64,000 bases of DNA from Ceratothoa steindachneri (taxonomy: Eukaryota; Arthropoda; Malacostraca; Isopoda; Cymothoidae), in contig OZ018320.1 in the NCBI GenBank assembly GCA_963969495.1, positions 76,014,361-76,078,360 of the forward strand, read 5' to 3'. The notes beneath the pieces were generated by a model that saw nothing but the letters and a program-made list of their open reading frames with translations, was not told the DNA's origin and made no database searches. Below are positions 43,141 to 54,414 of the stretch, in pieces. The translations under genes and the position numbers were made by a program. The first letter of the stretch is position 1. The number at the start of each line of letters is the position of its first letter.

Positions 43141-44329
43141 ACGCTTTGCCACTTATTGCCTTCTCTTCTCGTCATATTATGATAAGGGAAAAAAGGGCCC
43201 TTGGAAAGTTGATACTATGACCTACCTATGAGTGGGGAATTTAAGAGAAGATTCTCCATAGGGTAAAAAATTCCAGAATCTGATCATTTATACATATAAT
43301 CGGTCCCGTGCCAACGTTGATAAGCTTTGCCAACCCGTTCCGCATTTAGGCGAAATTGTCCTGGAATTTTGACTATAAAGGGTGGTGCTGGCGTAGCCAC
43401 CTCTCTATATGTGTACTGGTGGAAGGTGAGCAGGGTCGACGGCCCAGCACACCCAGTACCTAACGCTTGCCCTAGCCAGCGAGTTTTTGACCCTCTCTGC
43501 CACTCCACTAAGACTGATAAGAGGAAGAAAGTGTACCGGGCAGCCAAGACCTATCTGGGTATGAAATAGAGTGAAGTAAAGATAGACCTGTCCACTAACG
43601 AGTAGAGTTGGTGATCACTTATTATTATCATACCCTGGTGATAGGTGATCCCAGGATGGCACTGGACCGAACTAAGTCCAGGTTGGAGGAGTTGTCTTGG
43701 TACGAAGTGCGGTTAGAAAAGGTTGAGGGAATAGCCGTAATAATAATAATAATAATAAATAATACGATTAAAAAAATATTAATAATACACAATGATTAAA
43801 ATACATAATAATGAATAATTAAAATAAATACTACTAAATAATAATAATAATAACAAGAAGAAGAATGATAATAACAATATTAACAATAATAAAATAAAAA
43901 TACTAATAATAGAGGTTCCTTCCCTCCATGTAACTCCTCTCGTGAATGGCTCCCAAGCTTTGTTCTGCCATAATGAGATGAGTCATCAAAACTAACATAA
44001 TGAAGATATAAAGTTTCTATTCTAAACAGAGGCACGATAAAAATGGTTAAAATAAAGATGACGGACTGGGATAAAAATAAACCAAAACAAGAATGATAAA
44101 GAAAATATAATGATGAAACGAGCAATTAACCCAGAATACAAATTCGGGCGAGCACCGATAAAATGCAACAGTAAATAAATTAAACGCACACATATATATA
44201 CACGAAATATCGCGAGTGGAAACGAAATTAAAGAGAAAGAGGAAAACAAAGAAATTATGCTTAATGAATGTAGAAAAAAGTAAATTTGAGATTTTATAAA
44301 GGCAAAAAATTTACGCGTTATTGATTACC
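43141..44329. other. Intronic, (TAA)n-like tracts, no gene supported
   Basis: 43,284-43,569 has open frames on both strands with no domain I can name; it may be the 5' untranslated part of the LINE. From 43,735 to about 43,910 the DNA is a degenerate ATA/TAA trinucleotide repeat. Confidence 0.5.
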
Positions 44330-45225
44330 AGCAAAATAACACTTTTTTGTTTATTTTTAGAGGAAATCAAGAGGCTTCTCAAAAACCTGAGGTTCTTATA
44401 GGATTTGGGCTCCTTCGGATAACGGCAAAAAAATAGGCTTATTTGTGGCGCCAGTTCGTTCTTGATGTAACAGGCCCAGATGTTGGTCTCTTTCTCAACC
44501 TCGCTGCGCACACAGTAATCCATAGGATTACAATCGGGGAATTAGGAGGCCAGAAAGTGGTGCTGGTGAAATCAGAGAAATTATCCGACAACCACTTGTG
44601 ACTCTTTCCGAAAGTATGGCCTTTCAGCAGCCACCCTCCTTAGCTAGAACTTTGTCACAGTCTTCAACAACTCCCATAGCCGTCTGAATTGGCCCCCCCA
44701 AGAGCGTGCTCAAAGAAATGGGGACAGCATGACGTCTCTGTCATTGGTGACACACCCAAAGGCCATGGAGGTTGGGAGAACTTGTTCTTCATGATACGTG
44801 GAACATCGGATGAATTGTAAACAAACCACCTGTTGTTCTGGTGTTGCGCAACTTGTCCTGAGAGAAGTTCTTTTCATCTGAGAAGAACCAGATTGTCCCC
44901 TGATCAACAGCATGCTTCAGCTTGTTCAGGAGCTTTTTGCCTTCGTTAAGAGATTCTCTTTAGCCTTGGCTATCAAAATTGCGCCTCTTATACGAGTGGT
45001 AGCCAAGCTCCCCATTCAGCGCCAGCTTTCATGGCGGTGACTCCAACACCCACCTCTCTCTCCAAAGCACGGATTCCCTTTCTCGGGTCTTCCCTTACCT
45101 GTTGGATGTGTTGGATTAATTCTGACGTGCGGGCGCAGTCAGAACACCTGTTGTGTCCTTTTCTGCTGCCCTTGGCTTCGTAGACTCCGTTGCAGCTGTC
45201 CATGTTACGTCTTACAGCCACCAGT
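44330..45225 (-). pseudogene. Mariner/Tc1-superfamily transposase, degenerate
   Basis: Minus strand, in order: RKGHNRCSDCARTSELIQHI, QQVREDPRKGIRALEREVGV (helix-turn-helix part), then IWFFSDEKNFSQDKL (first catalytic Asp block, about 44,900), MAFGCVTNDRDVM, HPHHFWPPNSPIV (third block region), then NIWACYIKNELAPQISLFF near the C-terminus. Frames are broken between blocks. Length of about 900 bp fits a nearly complete transposase. No terminal repeats were found. Confidence 0.68.
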
Positions 45226-46301
45226 CATAAGGTCGGTATTTTGACATCCGGCGCGAATCATCATGATACAGGTAACTCTTTTGCACTATTCAGATAGCTT
45301 CTAATCCTTTATGTCAACTAACTTTTTCTCAACTATAACTTTACTGTGTGTGCTCTCCATCGCCGTTGACTGTACCCAGATACATCAACCTTTCCTGAAA
45401 AAAGGAAACACTTCTCAAAAGCATTACAAACACTAGTAAAAAATGAAATTCCTTAATTAGCAAAAGCCCTCACAACTTTTCACTTTTGCATGCTGCATCT
45501 CCACATACACCCAAATTTATTTTTAAAATTATGCTGAAAATTAGGAGTATTTTTCACAAGGTTTCGTAGTTTCTTTCTTTTTCGTCTCTAAAAATAATAA
45601 TAAACACATTTATCTGGAAAAAGAAAACGAAAAACAACATACTGGACGATGTTTGACTACTGGCCTAAATTCATTAAAAAGATGCCGCTCCATCAAAATG
45701 TCGCCCCCCCATCACTATTGGTCCCCGGGTGCGTGTAAGGAGGCTTGGGGTCGTCGTATCCTTTGGCCAATTCACCATTCTGGGAACTTACAATGGTAGG
45801 CGGTTGATTCCACACGATTACCGTCACTTTGCCGGTTAAAAATGCGAATAATTCATAAGGGTGATGATTATTCCGGCAACGAACACCGCTGGACTACATC
45901 TGGACTACCATTATGCGGATTTTGAATGCTACTTAATGCGTGAGTAGCTTCTGGACCCGGCTGAGGTCACCACTTACGGGTAAACGCAACATTGATCTCA
46001 TGAGTTGATTATCACTGTGTAACACGATTCTTGTATTTGGGTAGCTGTTGTTTTCTATTTGCTTGAGTCTAGAATACATGAAAATACTGTTAGTTATTTT
46101 AAACTTTGCTTTTGTGTCCAAGATAATGATATTTATATAAAATTTACCTATTCCTTCTGGAAGGAAGTGGCGAATTTGAACTTTCATTTGCATAAAGTAG
46201 AAACAAAACGACATGATACAAAAATAGCATTTATTTATTCTGGAATTACATATATGAGACAATTAAAATATTAGAAATGAGTAGTTTTCGGTGATTTACA
46301 C
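45226..46301. other. No gene seen
   Basis: Short open frames only (45,933-46,262 minus; 46,059-46,274 plus) with no domains. Confidence 0.35.
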
Positions 46302-47015
46302 TTATACTGTACTTTGACGAATCAGTCCCCAAATATAGTCTCCCATCAGATTTTCATTATACGATCCTTGATAGCGGCGTTCAAAGTCCAGTAGATCCTG
46401 GTGAAAGCGCTCGCCATGCTCCTCGGAGTACGCTCTCATGTTCTTAAATTTATCAAGATGAGCGTCAAAAATATGGACTTTCAGGGACACCTTGCAACAC
46501 ATCTTGCCGTAGTTTCCCAAGTTCTCAACAAGCTCTCCATAGTTTTCGGCTTTGTGATTACCTAGGAAGCCCGGAACCACTGCGATAAAGCTGTCCCACA
46601 CTGTTTTTTTCCGTCCTAGTGAGCTTCTCAGGAAACTCCTTGCACTCCATGATCTTTTTTTTTTATTTGGCTTCCACCTCTGCTGCAGATAGCTTAGGAA
46701 AGAAATCTTGGAAATACTTGAAAGCTGCAGACTCCTTATCTAGAGCTCTGACGAATTGTTTCATAAGGCCCAATTTTAAGTGCAGAGAAGGAACAGTACT
46801 TTTCGCTACCATTTGACTTTTCTCCCCACACTAAACTCGATCTCTTGTGGCCAATCCCGCCGATTGTAGTGTGCCACGGTGTCCCTGCTGTCCCAAAGGC
46901 AAAGATAACAAGGAAACTTGTTAACGCCTCCTTGGAGACCCATCAAGAAGGCCACCATTTTGAAGTCTCCGATAACCTCCCAAACGTACTCATATTTCTA
47001 TGCATCTAGCAAGAT
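46302..47015 (-). pseudogene. Second copy of the multicopy arthropod family (RFHQDL/RYQG), C-terminal half
   Basis: Minus strand blocks: WEVIGDFKMVAFLMGLQGG, NKFPCYLCLWDSRDTVAHYN, LHLKLGLMKQFVRALDKES, AAFKYFQDFFPKLSAAEV, MECKEFPEKLTRTEK, then a 99-codon frame with VVPGFLGNHKAENYGELVEN and SEEHGERFHQDLLDFERRYQ ending GDYIWGLIRQS. Stops and frame changes occur upstream of 46,601. It is better preserved in this part than the copy at 10.8-12.5 kb. The left edge touches a truncated I-clade LINE. Confidence 0.66.
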
Positions 47016-47037
47016 CTTAACCCTCCTGGATGAGCTG

Positions 47038-47430
47038 TCAATGAAGAGCGATCAAATTGGCAAGGACTTGTCTCCTGGGATTTATTGAGTAGTCTCCCCG
47101 GAGAAGATGTCTGCCATTCAGATCTCCAAGCAAGAGAAGGAGCCTCGGCAACATTGTCACGACTCGGCGGAAGTCCCCAGCGTCGAAGTCAGCTGACGGT
47201 GGAATGTACGCAGAAATGACAGTATACCTCCTATCCAGGTGAAGCTGCACAGCCACTGCCTGAAAGGAGGTATCTGAAGAGAAAGGAAGAACGGAGACAT
47301 CATGCCGGGTGTAAACCGCGCATCCCCCAGCCCGGCCATCTCGTGGTGGTGGGGTCGCAAGACCCTTATACCCCGGGATGGCAGGCAGTGGGCACGCGCC
47401 TAGCATGGTCTCCTGCAGAAAAATAGCCAA
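47038..47430 (-). CDS. I-clade LINE copy B, endonuclease N-terminal part (130 aa)
   Basis: AIFLQETMLGACPLPAIPGY (catalytic Glu in QET), GCAVYTRHDVSVLPFSSDTS, RRYTVISAYIPPSADFDAGD and LLLLGDLNGRHLLRGD. The frame upstream, across one TAG, reads GIFLQWNCRGLRAN, the Asn motif at the start of such endonucleases. The SDH end is missing because the element stops here. Confidence 0.8.
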   Translation of the reverse strand: MAIFLQETMLGACPLPAIPGYKGLATPPPRDGRAGGCAVYTRHDVSVLPFSSDTSFQAVAVQLHLDRRYTVISAYIPPSADFDAGDFRRVVTMLPRLLLLLGDLNGRHLLRGDYSINPRRQVLANLIALH

Positions 47431-47626
47431 CGGGGAATGGGACGAGACGAGCCCCCGCAGCTCCTCCTAGTTGGCCCGGAGTCCGCGGCAATTCCATTGA
47501 AGGAATATGCCCTGCAAGCCTAGATCGGAGGAGACGCGGGGGCCCTCTTCGAAGAGAAGACCCTCACAGGAATGGCTGTACGCTTCCCGGAGGCAGAACC
47601 CCTGGCTCTGTTGGTCGGACATTGCG

Positions 47627-48365
47627 CTAAAGCGCCGTCGCCTTCGAGGACTTATTGGGCAAGATCGGGCTCGCCATACGAGTCTTTTCCTCCCTCCGCC
47701 TCGAAATCTTAGGCAGGCGTTGCGGCTTCGGAGGCGAGGGGCCCTTTTTTCGAAGATCCACCGTCTTCGAGCCATCCAGCCCACCACTAGGCGTGGGCGA
47801 ATAAGCCGAAGCTCCTTTGTTGCTGTCCTCCTTTCGGGGACCAGCTTTAGGAACCCCGAAAGATGGCCTGGCGACTAACTTCAGGGGTGTTGCCTCCTGT
47901 GAGTCTAACGACTCGGTATAGGCGCGTGGCCGTTTCGCCTTACGGGAAACGGTCACGCTGGGCGAAGGGGAGGGGGGAAGCCCTTGTTTTAGCCGGGGCT
48001 GGGTGTGAACCCTTTTTCTCGCCAGCTTTACCAGGGGAGTGCCCGGGTTGGGTAGAGCCCGCAGAAGGGCTCCGAATGGGCGCGGAAACAACCGTGCTCG
48101 TTGGCGTTGATGGGCCAGGAGCAGAGGGTGTCTTTCTAAGCATTAAGGCGTACGACCTCCCAGGCAGAGCCGGGCGTGCTAGGACCAAGTCCTTAGCCTC
48201 GCGGAATGAGAGACGATCCTGGGCCTGAACGGCCGGGATTTCTTTCTCAAGGAGATATGCACCACATTGCTTCGAAGAAGCGGGGTGCGGCTCTCGGCAA
48301 TTGACACACTTGGCCACACACGATTTGGACTTATCGTGTGCGGCCTTTGAGTAATTTACACACAC
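47627..48365 (-). CDS. I-clade LINE copy B, ORF1 zinc-knuckle and Pro/Ser-rich region (two frames)
   Basis: Frame 48,365-47,940 begins just after YYCHRFGHTNRSC and contains SCVAKCVNCREPHPASSKQC, the second and third CCHC-type knuckles of a gag. The first Cys of knuckle one appears lost. REAKDLVLARPALPGRSYA follows, then Pro/Ser-rich sequence. Frame 48,091-47,627 continues the Pro-rich tail with basic residues. Binding of element RNA is the usual role. Confidence 0.68.
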
Positions 48366-48442
48366 TTCGGGTGACCCCGACCTTGCACGTCTACATGAGC
48401 GATTCGTATGGCCGAAGCGGTGACAGTAATATCCCCTTCCTG

Positions 48443-48952
48443 TTATCTTATCACACGCTCGTCCTTGACTGCCCCGTGGTCGGCCAGTTCTAGAGTGATA
48501 TCTTCTACGGAGTATTCCATGAGTTCCCTCGCATAAATTACTCCTTTCACAAAGTTCATGGTAGAGTGCGGCGTCACACTCACCGGGGTGTCATCAAGTG
48601 TCCGAAGAGCACTTATCTTGGCCGCCTCGGAGGGATCCGCCGCATTCGCCAGAAGGCTCCCGTCCGAGAAACGGGTTACCTTCGGCTCTCTTCCAATCAC
48701 ACTAGCTAAAGTTCTCCTCTGATGGATCATGTTGCTCTTGGCCAACATGCTGCCATCAGTGGATCGAATAACCAAGAAGTGTTTGAAGCCAGCAGGCTCG
48801 AAAACGCTAGGTAACCTCTGAATGGGGGGGGGGGGTTCAGGGGGGAGACGTAATCGAGGCTCCGCTCTGCGCACTTTTGGTCTTATTTTTGGATTCCCCG
48901 CCCAGGCGAGCACCGGGGCCGGACGTGCCGATCTTGGCTTGGTCGCGTTCAA
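48443..48952 (-). CDS. I-clade LINE copy B, ORF1 RNA-binding domain (169 aa)
   Basis: PAGFKHFLVIRSTDGSMLAK near residues 52-71, SNMIHQRRTLASVIGREPKV, TRFSDGSLLANAADPSEAAK, NFVKGVIYARELMEYSVED, ELADHGAVKDER. It matches the RRM-like portion of I-clade gag proteins. The frame stops before the zinc knuckles, which continue in another frame. Confidence 0.7.
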   Translation of the reverse strand: MNATKPRSARPAPVLAWAGNPKIRPKVRRAEPRLRLPPEPPPPIQRLPSVFEPAGFKHFLVIRSTDGSMLAKSNMIHQRRTLASVIGREPKVTRFSDGSLLANAADPSEAAKISALRTLDDTPVSVTPHSTMNFVKGVIYARELMEYSVEDITLELADHGAVKDERVIR

Positions 48953-50179
48953 GGATGTTAGCTGCCCCCGCGGAGGGAAAAGATCCCCAAGTCTTTTTGG
49001 TCTTTTTTTATTAGGAGGGGGGGGGAATCGACCCGCTTCTCCCCTCCTCCAGCAGGAGCTGCCAGACCAGATAGGCCGGCCTCTGCAAGGTCCTTCGCCG
49101 AGATGGTGAAGGTTCCAGCAGTCGTGGGGGCACCGACTGGAGGAGTAGTTCCCTCCACTGCTTGTGATGTCTTAGCAGCCCGACCCTTCTGGCGAGGGCC
49201 CCGCACAGGAGCAGAATCGGGCTCGGTGTTTGATGCTGAGTCTGAATCTGCCCCTATGGAAGGCCCCACCTTCTGAGGCTGGGCTGCCTCAGGGAGCATG
49301 TCTATCTCAGGGTGGGCCTCCATTTGTCATCAAAGGGCCCATGACATCACAGGTCATGTCAGTTTCATCCATGTTCTTTGGGGGGGCATAGGCCTTCACC
49401 GCCGCTAAATTTAATATTTGGGCCAGCAGGTCTTTAGAGGGAAGCGTCCGATGGGGCCTTTCTTCCCTCTCCCCCTTAAGGAGGTTTGCCCTACCGAGCC
49501 GCTTCAACGGGGAGCGGCCGGTTATGGGCTGCCTGCTGGTTTTCTTAGCAGTCCCCTGTGAAAGCAAAGGTGGGACTGCCAGATTTGAGATGGAGTGACG
49601 TGGTGACTCCAAGGAAGGGGATTATGGGGAGCCCCCTGCACCCGTAGGCACTGGAGAGGAATAAGCCTCCTCTCCGGTTGAAGAGTAATGGAGGGTCCCC
49701 TGGGAAACCACAGGGGGGAACCTCCATTTTCTCTGTTGAGCTGCCTGAGGGCGGCTCCGTCGTTCTTAAAGGGTAAATGGGGAGAGATTTTGGTTTTGGT
49801 AAGTTTTCATCCATGGGCATGGTGACCCTTTTTTTACGGGATGCAAACGCTAATCACCCCCCGCAGTGGCCCGCTTTGCGAAGGATGAGTACAGGCCTGG
49901 CAGAGCCAGGTGCCGCCATTTTGGCCTCCCCCCCCCTCCCGCCTGGTGGTCAGGATGGCAAATCGCCGCGCCCCTTACGGGGGTTCTAAAGTACATTCTG
50001 TTGGTCCCTGATAAGAGTCATTATTTCGTCGCGTATCTGTCGTGTTCGTCTGTGCGTAGTGATGTTGGGGCCTGTGAGGTTCACTTCATTGATCCGTTCC
50101 TCGTATTCCCTCGCAGGGATTTCATTCTAGGGGTTCAAAAAGGGGCAGGAAGAGTTTTATATTGAACTATGGGAATGGC

Positions 50180-50760
50180 TTCCTTATCGGTTTTTAATAA
50201 ATTTCATCTAACTCGTCGATCTTTTCTAGAGTGGCATTAATTAAGGGGTCAGGGCTGTAATTTTCGAGGAGTCGTTTATAAGTATCCCAGTTGGCTCTTG
50301 CGTTCTGGGACTTGAATGGGGGGGGAGGTCGAGATTTTAATAAGGATAGCCTGGTGGTCGCTGGGGATAGGAGGGCCCGGCTCAATGAAGTAATTGTAAG
50401 GGAACACTAGTGAGCAGTATGTCTGGTTTTGTGGCTGCTATGTGTGTAATGTATGTCGGGAAGTTAGGTCGAACTCTTGTCATAATTTGCTTGGTTGGTC
50501 AACGTGTAATCTGAGGCAGCACTCCTCGCATTGAGGTCGCCGGCAAAAAGAACGGTTCTGCCGTGACCACTAAGTTGCAGGAAGTTGTGAAAGGGCAAGT
50601 GCCCTCTCCTTGGGGGCTGGTAGCCTGTTGCCAGGACCAGGAGGCCCACTGCCGTACGGACCTCAACAGGGAGGTATGACTCATTGAGTCCACTTATTGA
50701 TCTGAAGTCAAGACCTTTTCACAGCTATCGCGCATCCATCGAAACGTTCTCCGCTGTGAT
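50180..50760 (-). pseudogene. Jockey-like LINE endonuclease fragment
   Basis: Minus strand: VEVRTAVGLLVLATGYQPPR, GRTVLFAGDLNARSAASDYT (Asp-Asn motif), KPDILLTS, then PPPPFKSQNARANWDTYKRL and DPLINATLEKIDELDEIY. Two frames with a break between them. It is the end of the endonuclease and the linker to RT in Jockey-type elements. No RT follows. Confidence 0.68.
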
Positions 50761-51524
50761 TTTTGGTTAAGACTTCGTAGGGGAAAATTTTATCCTCTCT
50801 GTGTCATTCTTTCCGTGTTCTGAGAACTTTTGAAGAAAAAAGCTAACCAAAAGAGACAGGAAGAAGAAAATAAAGTGAACAGTACCTACGCCAAGGTTGC
50901 TAAAGCTTCTTTTGCAGAGTCTAAAAAGAAAAAGAGTTTCAGGAAAGGTGTCCCCGTCCAAAAAATATAATTTACAAATGGCACTTCACCTTCCGTGTAG
51001 GGCGCTTATCGAATGCCTACAGGTTGTTGTCCGACCAAGGAGACTAGATGAAGAGTTGGGAGGGGGAGAGGGGAAACAAGTTCACTCCTCGCTACGGGCG
51101 CACGAAAGCGATGAAAAATTGTACAATTTTAATGCACAAAATCGTAATGAAATTTCTTAGCAGCACTGCCAAAACTTGTCCAAAAGGATTCACTAAACGC
51201 GCGGCACAACGTACAAATTTCAGTGCGATATAAATGACTCTACCACTGCCAGTAAATTTGTACATCGGATTCTTATTCCCACTACCGATGTGTTTCATTT
51301 GCAAAGTTATTGTAGGACAATTTCATCCGTGCCTGTGCACCAGAAACCTACCATCATTTGCGTCGTGATCGAGCGATTTCCATGTGCTGAAAATCTTAAC
51401 TTGAGAATATGAGTTTGAGCCATGTCGATTGGTAGGCTTTGCTTCATTCTGTACCTCACATCCGGAGCCTATAACTCATTTTAACTAAGTTATTTAATCC
51501 AAAGTGACATATTTTTGTGTATTA
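50761..51524. other. No gene seen
   Basis: Short open frames at 50,767-51,304 without domains. Confidence 0.35.
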
Positions 51525-51618
51525 CGAGGAGCGGTCAATAAGTTTTGCAATTTGGATATAAGGAAACGAGATATGAGGAAAAGTGTTTTATTATTTTTCA
51601 ATATAACTACACTCGACT

Positions 51619-51888
51619 TCAATGCACTTGCGCCACTTGTCCCTGAGGCTTCGAATTCCCGACAACCAGATCTCCCAACTGCTGTTCAATCCACTCCTGC
51701 ACGGAGAACTGGACATCTTCATCGTCCCCAAACCAGCATCCATACAGTGCAGCCTTGAGCTGGTGGAATAAAATGTAGTCGCTAGGGGCCAGATCGGGAC
51801 TGTAGGGGGGGGGGATGGTTGAGCTCCTCGAATCCACACTCGCGCAGGGCAGCTTGTGCAACTCTGACCTTGTGGACTTTGACGACAT
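51619..51888 (-). CDS. Mariner transposase C-terminal fragment (copy 1)
   Basis: Contains PPYSPDLAPSDYILFHQLKA with the third catalytic Asp, then YGCWFGDDEDVQFSVQEWIE. In the shifted frame just before it, VHKVRVAQAALRECGFEEL is readable, so a C-tract (CCCCCCCC at about 51,806-51,815) marks the frameshift. It lacks the first two catalytic Asp blocks. Confidence 0.85.
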   Translation of the reverse strand: MSSKSTRSELHKLPCASVDSRSSTIPPPYSPDLAPSDYILFHQLKAALYGCWFGDDEDVQFSVQEWIEQQLGDLVVGNSKPQGQVAQVH

Positions 51889-52280
51889 TAAAGTCGATTA
51901 TGGGGCGTGAGGTTTCTAGGGACCCAACGGGCACAGACCTTGGTCATGGCCAAATTGTCGTGGATGATGTTGATAACACTTCCATGTGATATTCCAAGTT
52001 CTCGCTCGATTTCTTCGACCTTCACCCGTCGATTTTCGAGGATCCTCCTCTCCACACGGGCCACATTGTCCTCATTGGTCATATCTGACAGGCGTCCTGG
52101 ACGGGGGTCATCTTCAAGGGACTCACGACCATGGCGGAACTCTCTATTCCAGCGAGCAATGGTTGCATAGGAAGGGGCGGTGTCGGTGTACACTGCAACC
52201 ATGCGTTCATGGATCTCCTTTGCATTCTTGCCTTCCTTGATCAAAAATTTGATCACTGCGCGGTGCTCAACCTTGTCCAT
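51888..52280 (-). CDS. Mariner transposase N-terminal domain (copy 1, 130 aa)
   Basis: Starts MDKVEHRAVIKFLIKEGKNA and contains SYATIARWNREFRHGRESLE, DDPRPGRLSDMTNEDNVARV and EIERELGISHGSVINIIHD. These are the two helix-turn-helix parts plus the conserved linker of mariner transposases. The frame ends PRNLTPHNRL at the internal deletion, about 200 residues short. It could still bind the terminal repeats and so act as a repressor if expressed; that is inference. Confidence 0.88.
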   Translation of the reverse strand: MDKVEHRAVIKFLIKEGKNAKEIHERMVAVYTDTAPSYATIARWNREFRHGRESLEDDPRPGRLSDMTNEDNVARVERRILENRRVKVEEIERELGISHGSVINIIHDNLAMTKVCARWVPRNLTPHNRL

Positions 52281-52461
52281 CGTTAAAAAAATTTGTGACT
52301 GACGATCTGCGATCAGCTACTTCTTCTTAAATAGACGAGGCAGGAGCGTGCGGCTGCAGGTCCTGACTTGTCATAACTTGCCCTAACACCCCCACAAACA
52401 TCCATCCCCCTTCCTCTGTTTTGCCCTACCGATTCACAAAACTTATTGACCGCCCCTCGTA

Positions 52462-53198
52462 ATTTATCTGTTTTATGTATGCATCTTTGGACTTCTGTTG
52501 AATAAAACTGGCCTGACCCATTTCATTTTCGATAAATCAAGAGATATTCCCTCATTAAACAACTCCATTATGAGCTGAGTGATGCGATATTCATTCTCTT
52601 TACGAAATGCCATTTATGAGTAGTAGAGCACCCTCTCCTGTACATGCCTCAGGGCAATCGGCTATAATAGAATTTTTTATTGAAATTTTCGCAACATTAT
52701 TAATAAAAAAGAATAATTTGTAACGTTATGGCGCTGCAAATTCGATGAACCTGCTAGCGCACTGGTTGCACAATGGCAAACGTGTAGCCTCTTTCTAAGA
52801 GGGAGTGTAAGCTTAGAAGCTCTGGTGTATTCAGTGCCTTCAAAAGGGCAACTTGGGTACTTAAAACGATCTGGTTCGCTAGAATGAATGGTGCAAACCT
52901 TGAGGTTGAAGACTTACGTCATTAAGTGCAGTCACAATTGATCCTCTCTCAAGCATTTACTTCCTTATTCTCTCTCCTCTTGGTTGTCACCTTCCTGGTT
53001 TCTTTCTCACTGTTGTCAAATATTTTATGGTAGCTGTGGTCGTCGGATAAATGAATGTTTCCCAACTGAGGGCCATATGGCCTCCTGGAATCCATGGCAC
53101 ATTGGAAGTGGGAAACACAAGCTCCATGAAGGTGGCCACACAAATCAATTTATTTCAAACAAAATTATTGTTAGGCCAATAGATAATTTATGTAGTTG

Positions 53199-53202
<4 letters not shown>
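52462..53202. other. No gene seen
   Basis: Intronic sequence between mariner and Penelope-like element; no domain recognised in short frames. Confidence 0.35.

Positions 53203-53274
<72 letters not shown>
53203..53274. repeat. (TA)n microsatellite
   Basis: About 36 TA units, 33 bp left of the Penelope-like element's inverted terminus. Confidence 0.97.
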
Positions 53275-53276
<2 letters not shown>

Positions 53277-53362
53277 TATAGGTTTGCTTCTAAGAAGCCT
53301 TATTTTCAGGTTGAGGATAAATCCCAAAATGAGACATGTAAAATTTCTCATTTAATTAAATA

Positions 53363-53393
53363 CAACGTTTCGGGTACCTTACCCATCTTCTGG
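53363..53393 (-). other. Hammerhead-like motif in left terminus
   Basis: Minus strand reads CAGAAGAT, GGGTA-AGG-TACCC (perfect 5-bp stem, 3-base loop), GAAACGTTG. This is the hammerhead core with U to A in CUGANGA. GAAAC and stem II are intact. Likely a decayed ribozyme. Confidence 0.5.
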
Positions 53394-53409
53394 TCTATAA
53401 GATAGATTT

Positions 53410-54414
53410 ATGTCCAACTTTGAAGAAGTTGCTCTGCGAGAATGCCCTCCTGATTTGAAACCGATATTTTACCGTCGTTTTGTTGACGATACGGTTCTAA
53501 TATTTAAAACAGAACCACAGTCTCTTTTATTCTTTGATTATTTGAATCATAGCCATTCCAATATAAAATTCACAATTGATAAAGAAAAAGATGGAAAATT
53601 ACCATTTTTGGATTTTCTCATATCACGCTCCTCGCCCAACTTCACCGCTTCCGTCTATCGTAAATCCTCCTTTTCAGGTCTCGGCATGAACTTTTACAGT
53701 TTTTGTGGTATTTCATATAAGATCAACAACATCAAAACCCTCCTTCACCGTGCCTTTCAGCTTTCATCTGATTATTTTCTTGTTCATTCAGAATTCAGTT
53801 TTCTTATGGGTTATTTTCAAAGGAATTGTTTCCAGCCTTCACTTGTACAAAAATGTATCCGTCAATTCTTTGATAAAATATACCATCCTCCACAAGAAAT
53901 TTCCTCTGTCCCCAAGGATGTCCGCTATTGTCTTCTCCCTGATATTGGCCCACTCAACCTAACCTTACGCCGAAAACTTAATAAGCTTTTGAAAAGATTT
54001 TACACACATACCAACTTCAAAATAGTTTTCCTTAGCAACTTTCATATTGGAAAATTTTTCAGAACCAAAGACAGACTCCCACCTGAAATGAGCTGTTCAG
54101 TTGTCTATAAATTCATTTGCCCCAGGTGCCACCAAGGAATCTACATTGACAGCACTGTTCGCTCACTTGGGGCTAGGGTCTGTTCTTATCTTGGTATGAG
54201 ATCTCGCACTGGCTCCACCTTGACCAATAAAGAAACTTCTTCAATTCGAGATCATTCAATTAAATGTAAGACAGAAATTTCCCACAAAAACTTTCAAATT
54301 ATAGGACATGCAAAGGACTCCACTTCCCTCCGCATTCTCGAATCATTATTTTTAAAACAACTAAATCCTAGTTCAAATTCTGATTCAACTGCTTTTCCCC
54401 TTCTCATTTCATAA
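53410..54414 (+). CDS. Penelope-like RT C-terminus plus GIY-YIG endonuclease (334 aa)
   Basis: FKPIFY-type start: LKPIFYRRFVDDTVLIF (RT catalytic VDD, near residues 17-33), FTIDKEKDGKLPFLDFLISR, ASVYRKSSFSGLGMNFYSFC and KINNIKTLLHRAFQLSSDYF are the conserved Penelope RT C-terminal blocks. LRRKLNKLLKRFYTHTNF leads to the endonuclease: VVYKFICPRCHQGIYIDSTV (GIY-YIG-like; the YIG Gly is Asp), then SIRDHSIKC and LRILESLFLKQLNPS. The frame is fully open over 1 kb, so it is young. Because the RT fingers and palm start are absent, it is not an active polymerase. The ATG is probably fortuitous. Confidence 0.9.
   Translation: MSNFEEVALRECPPDLKPIFYRRFVDDTVLIFKTEPQSLLFFDYLNHSHSNIKFTIDKEKDGKLPFLDFLISRSSPNFTASVYRKSSFSGLGMNFYSFCGISYKINNIKTLLHRAFQLSSDYFLVHSEFSFLMGYFQRNCFQPSLVQKCIRQFFDKIYHPPQEISSVPKDVRYCLLPDIGPLNLTLRRKLNKLLKRFYTHTNFKIVFLSNFHIGKFFRTKDRLPPEMSCSVVYKFICPRCHQGIYIDSTVRSLGARVCSYLGMRSRTGSTLTNKETSSIRDHSIKCKTEISHKNFQIIGHAKDSTSLRILESLFLKQLNPSSNSDSTAFPLLIS

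Larger units (their letters stand above)
47030..49990 (-). mobile_element. I-clade LINE, 5' part (copy B): ORF1 and partial endonuclease
   Basis: Same family and orientation as copy A. ORF1 is spread over 49,820-47,540 and the ORF2 start lies at about 47,510. The element is cut off at 47,030 within the endonuclease, directly against the multicopy family copy. More GC-rich than its surroundings. Stops and frame changes throughout. Confidence 0.75.
51525..52459 (-). mobile_element. Internally deleted mariner (935 bp) with intact ends
   Basis: The left end CGAGGAGCGGTCAATAAGTT and right end (reverse complement) CGAGGGGCGGTCAATAAGTT form terminal inverted repeats of about 25 bp with one mismatch. 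A TA dinucleotide flanks each side (51,523-51,524 and 52,460-52,461), the mariner target duplication. The transposase is on the minus strand with the central catalytic region deleted. The junction is identical in a second copy at 62.7-63.5 kb. Confidence 0.93.

Noticed and set aside
47507..48228. Plus-strand frames of 121-123 codons
   Set aside because: GC-rich antisense shadows of the I-clade ORF1; no domain.
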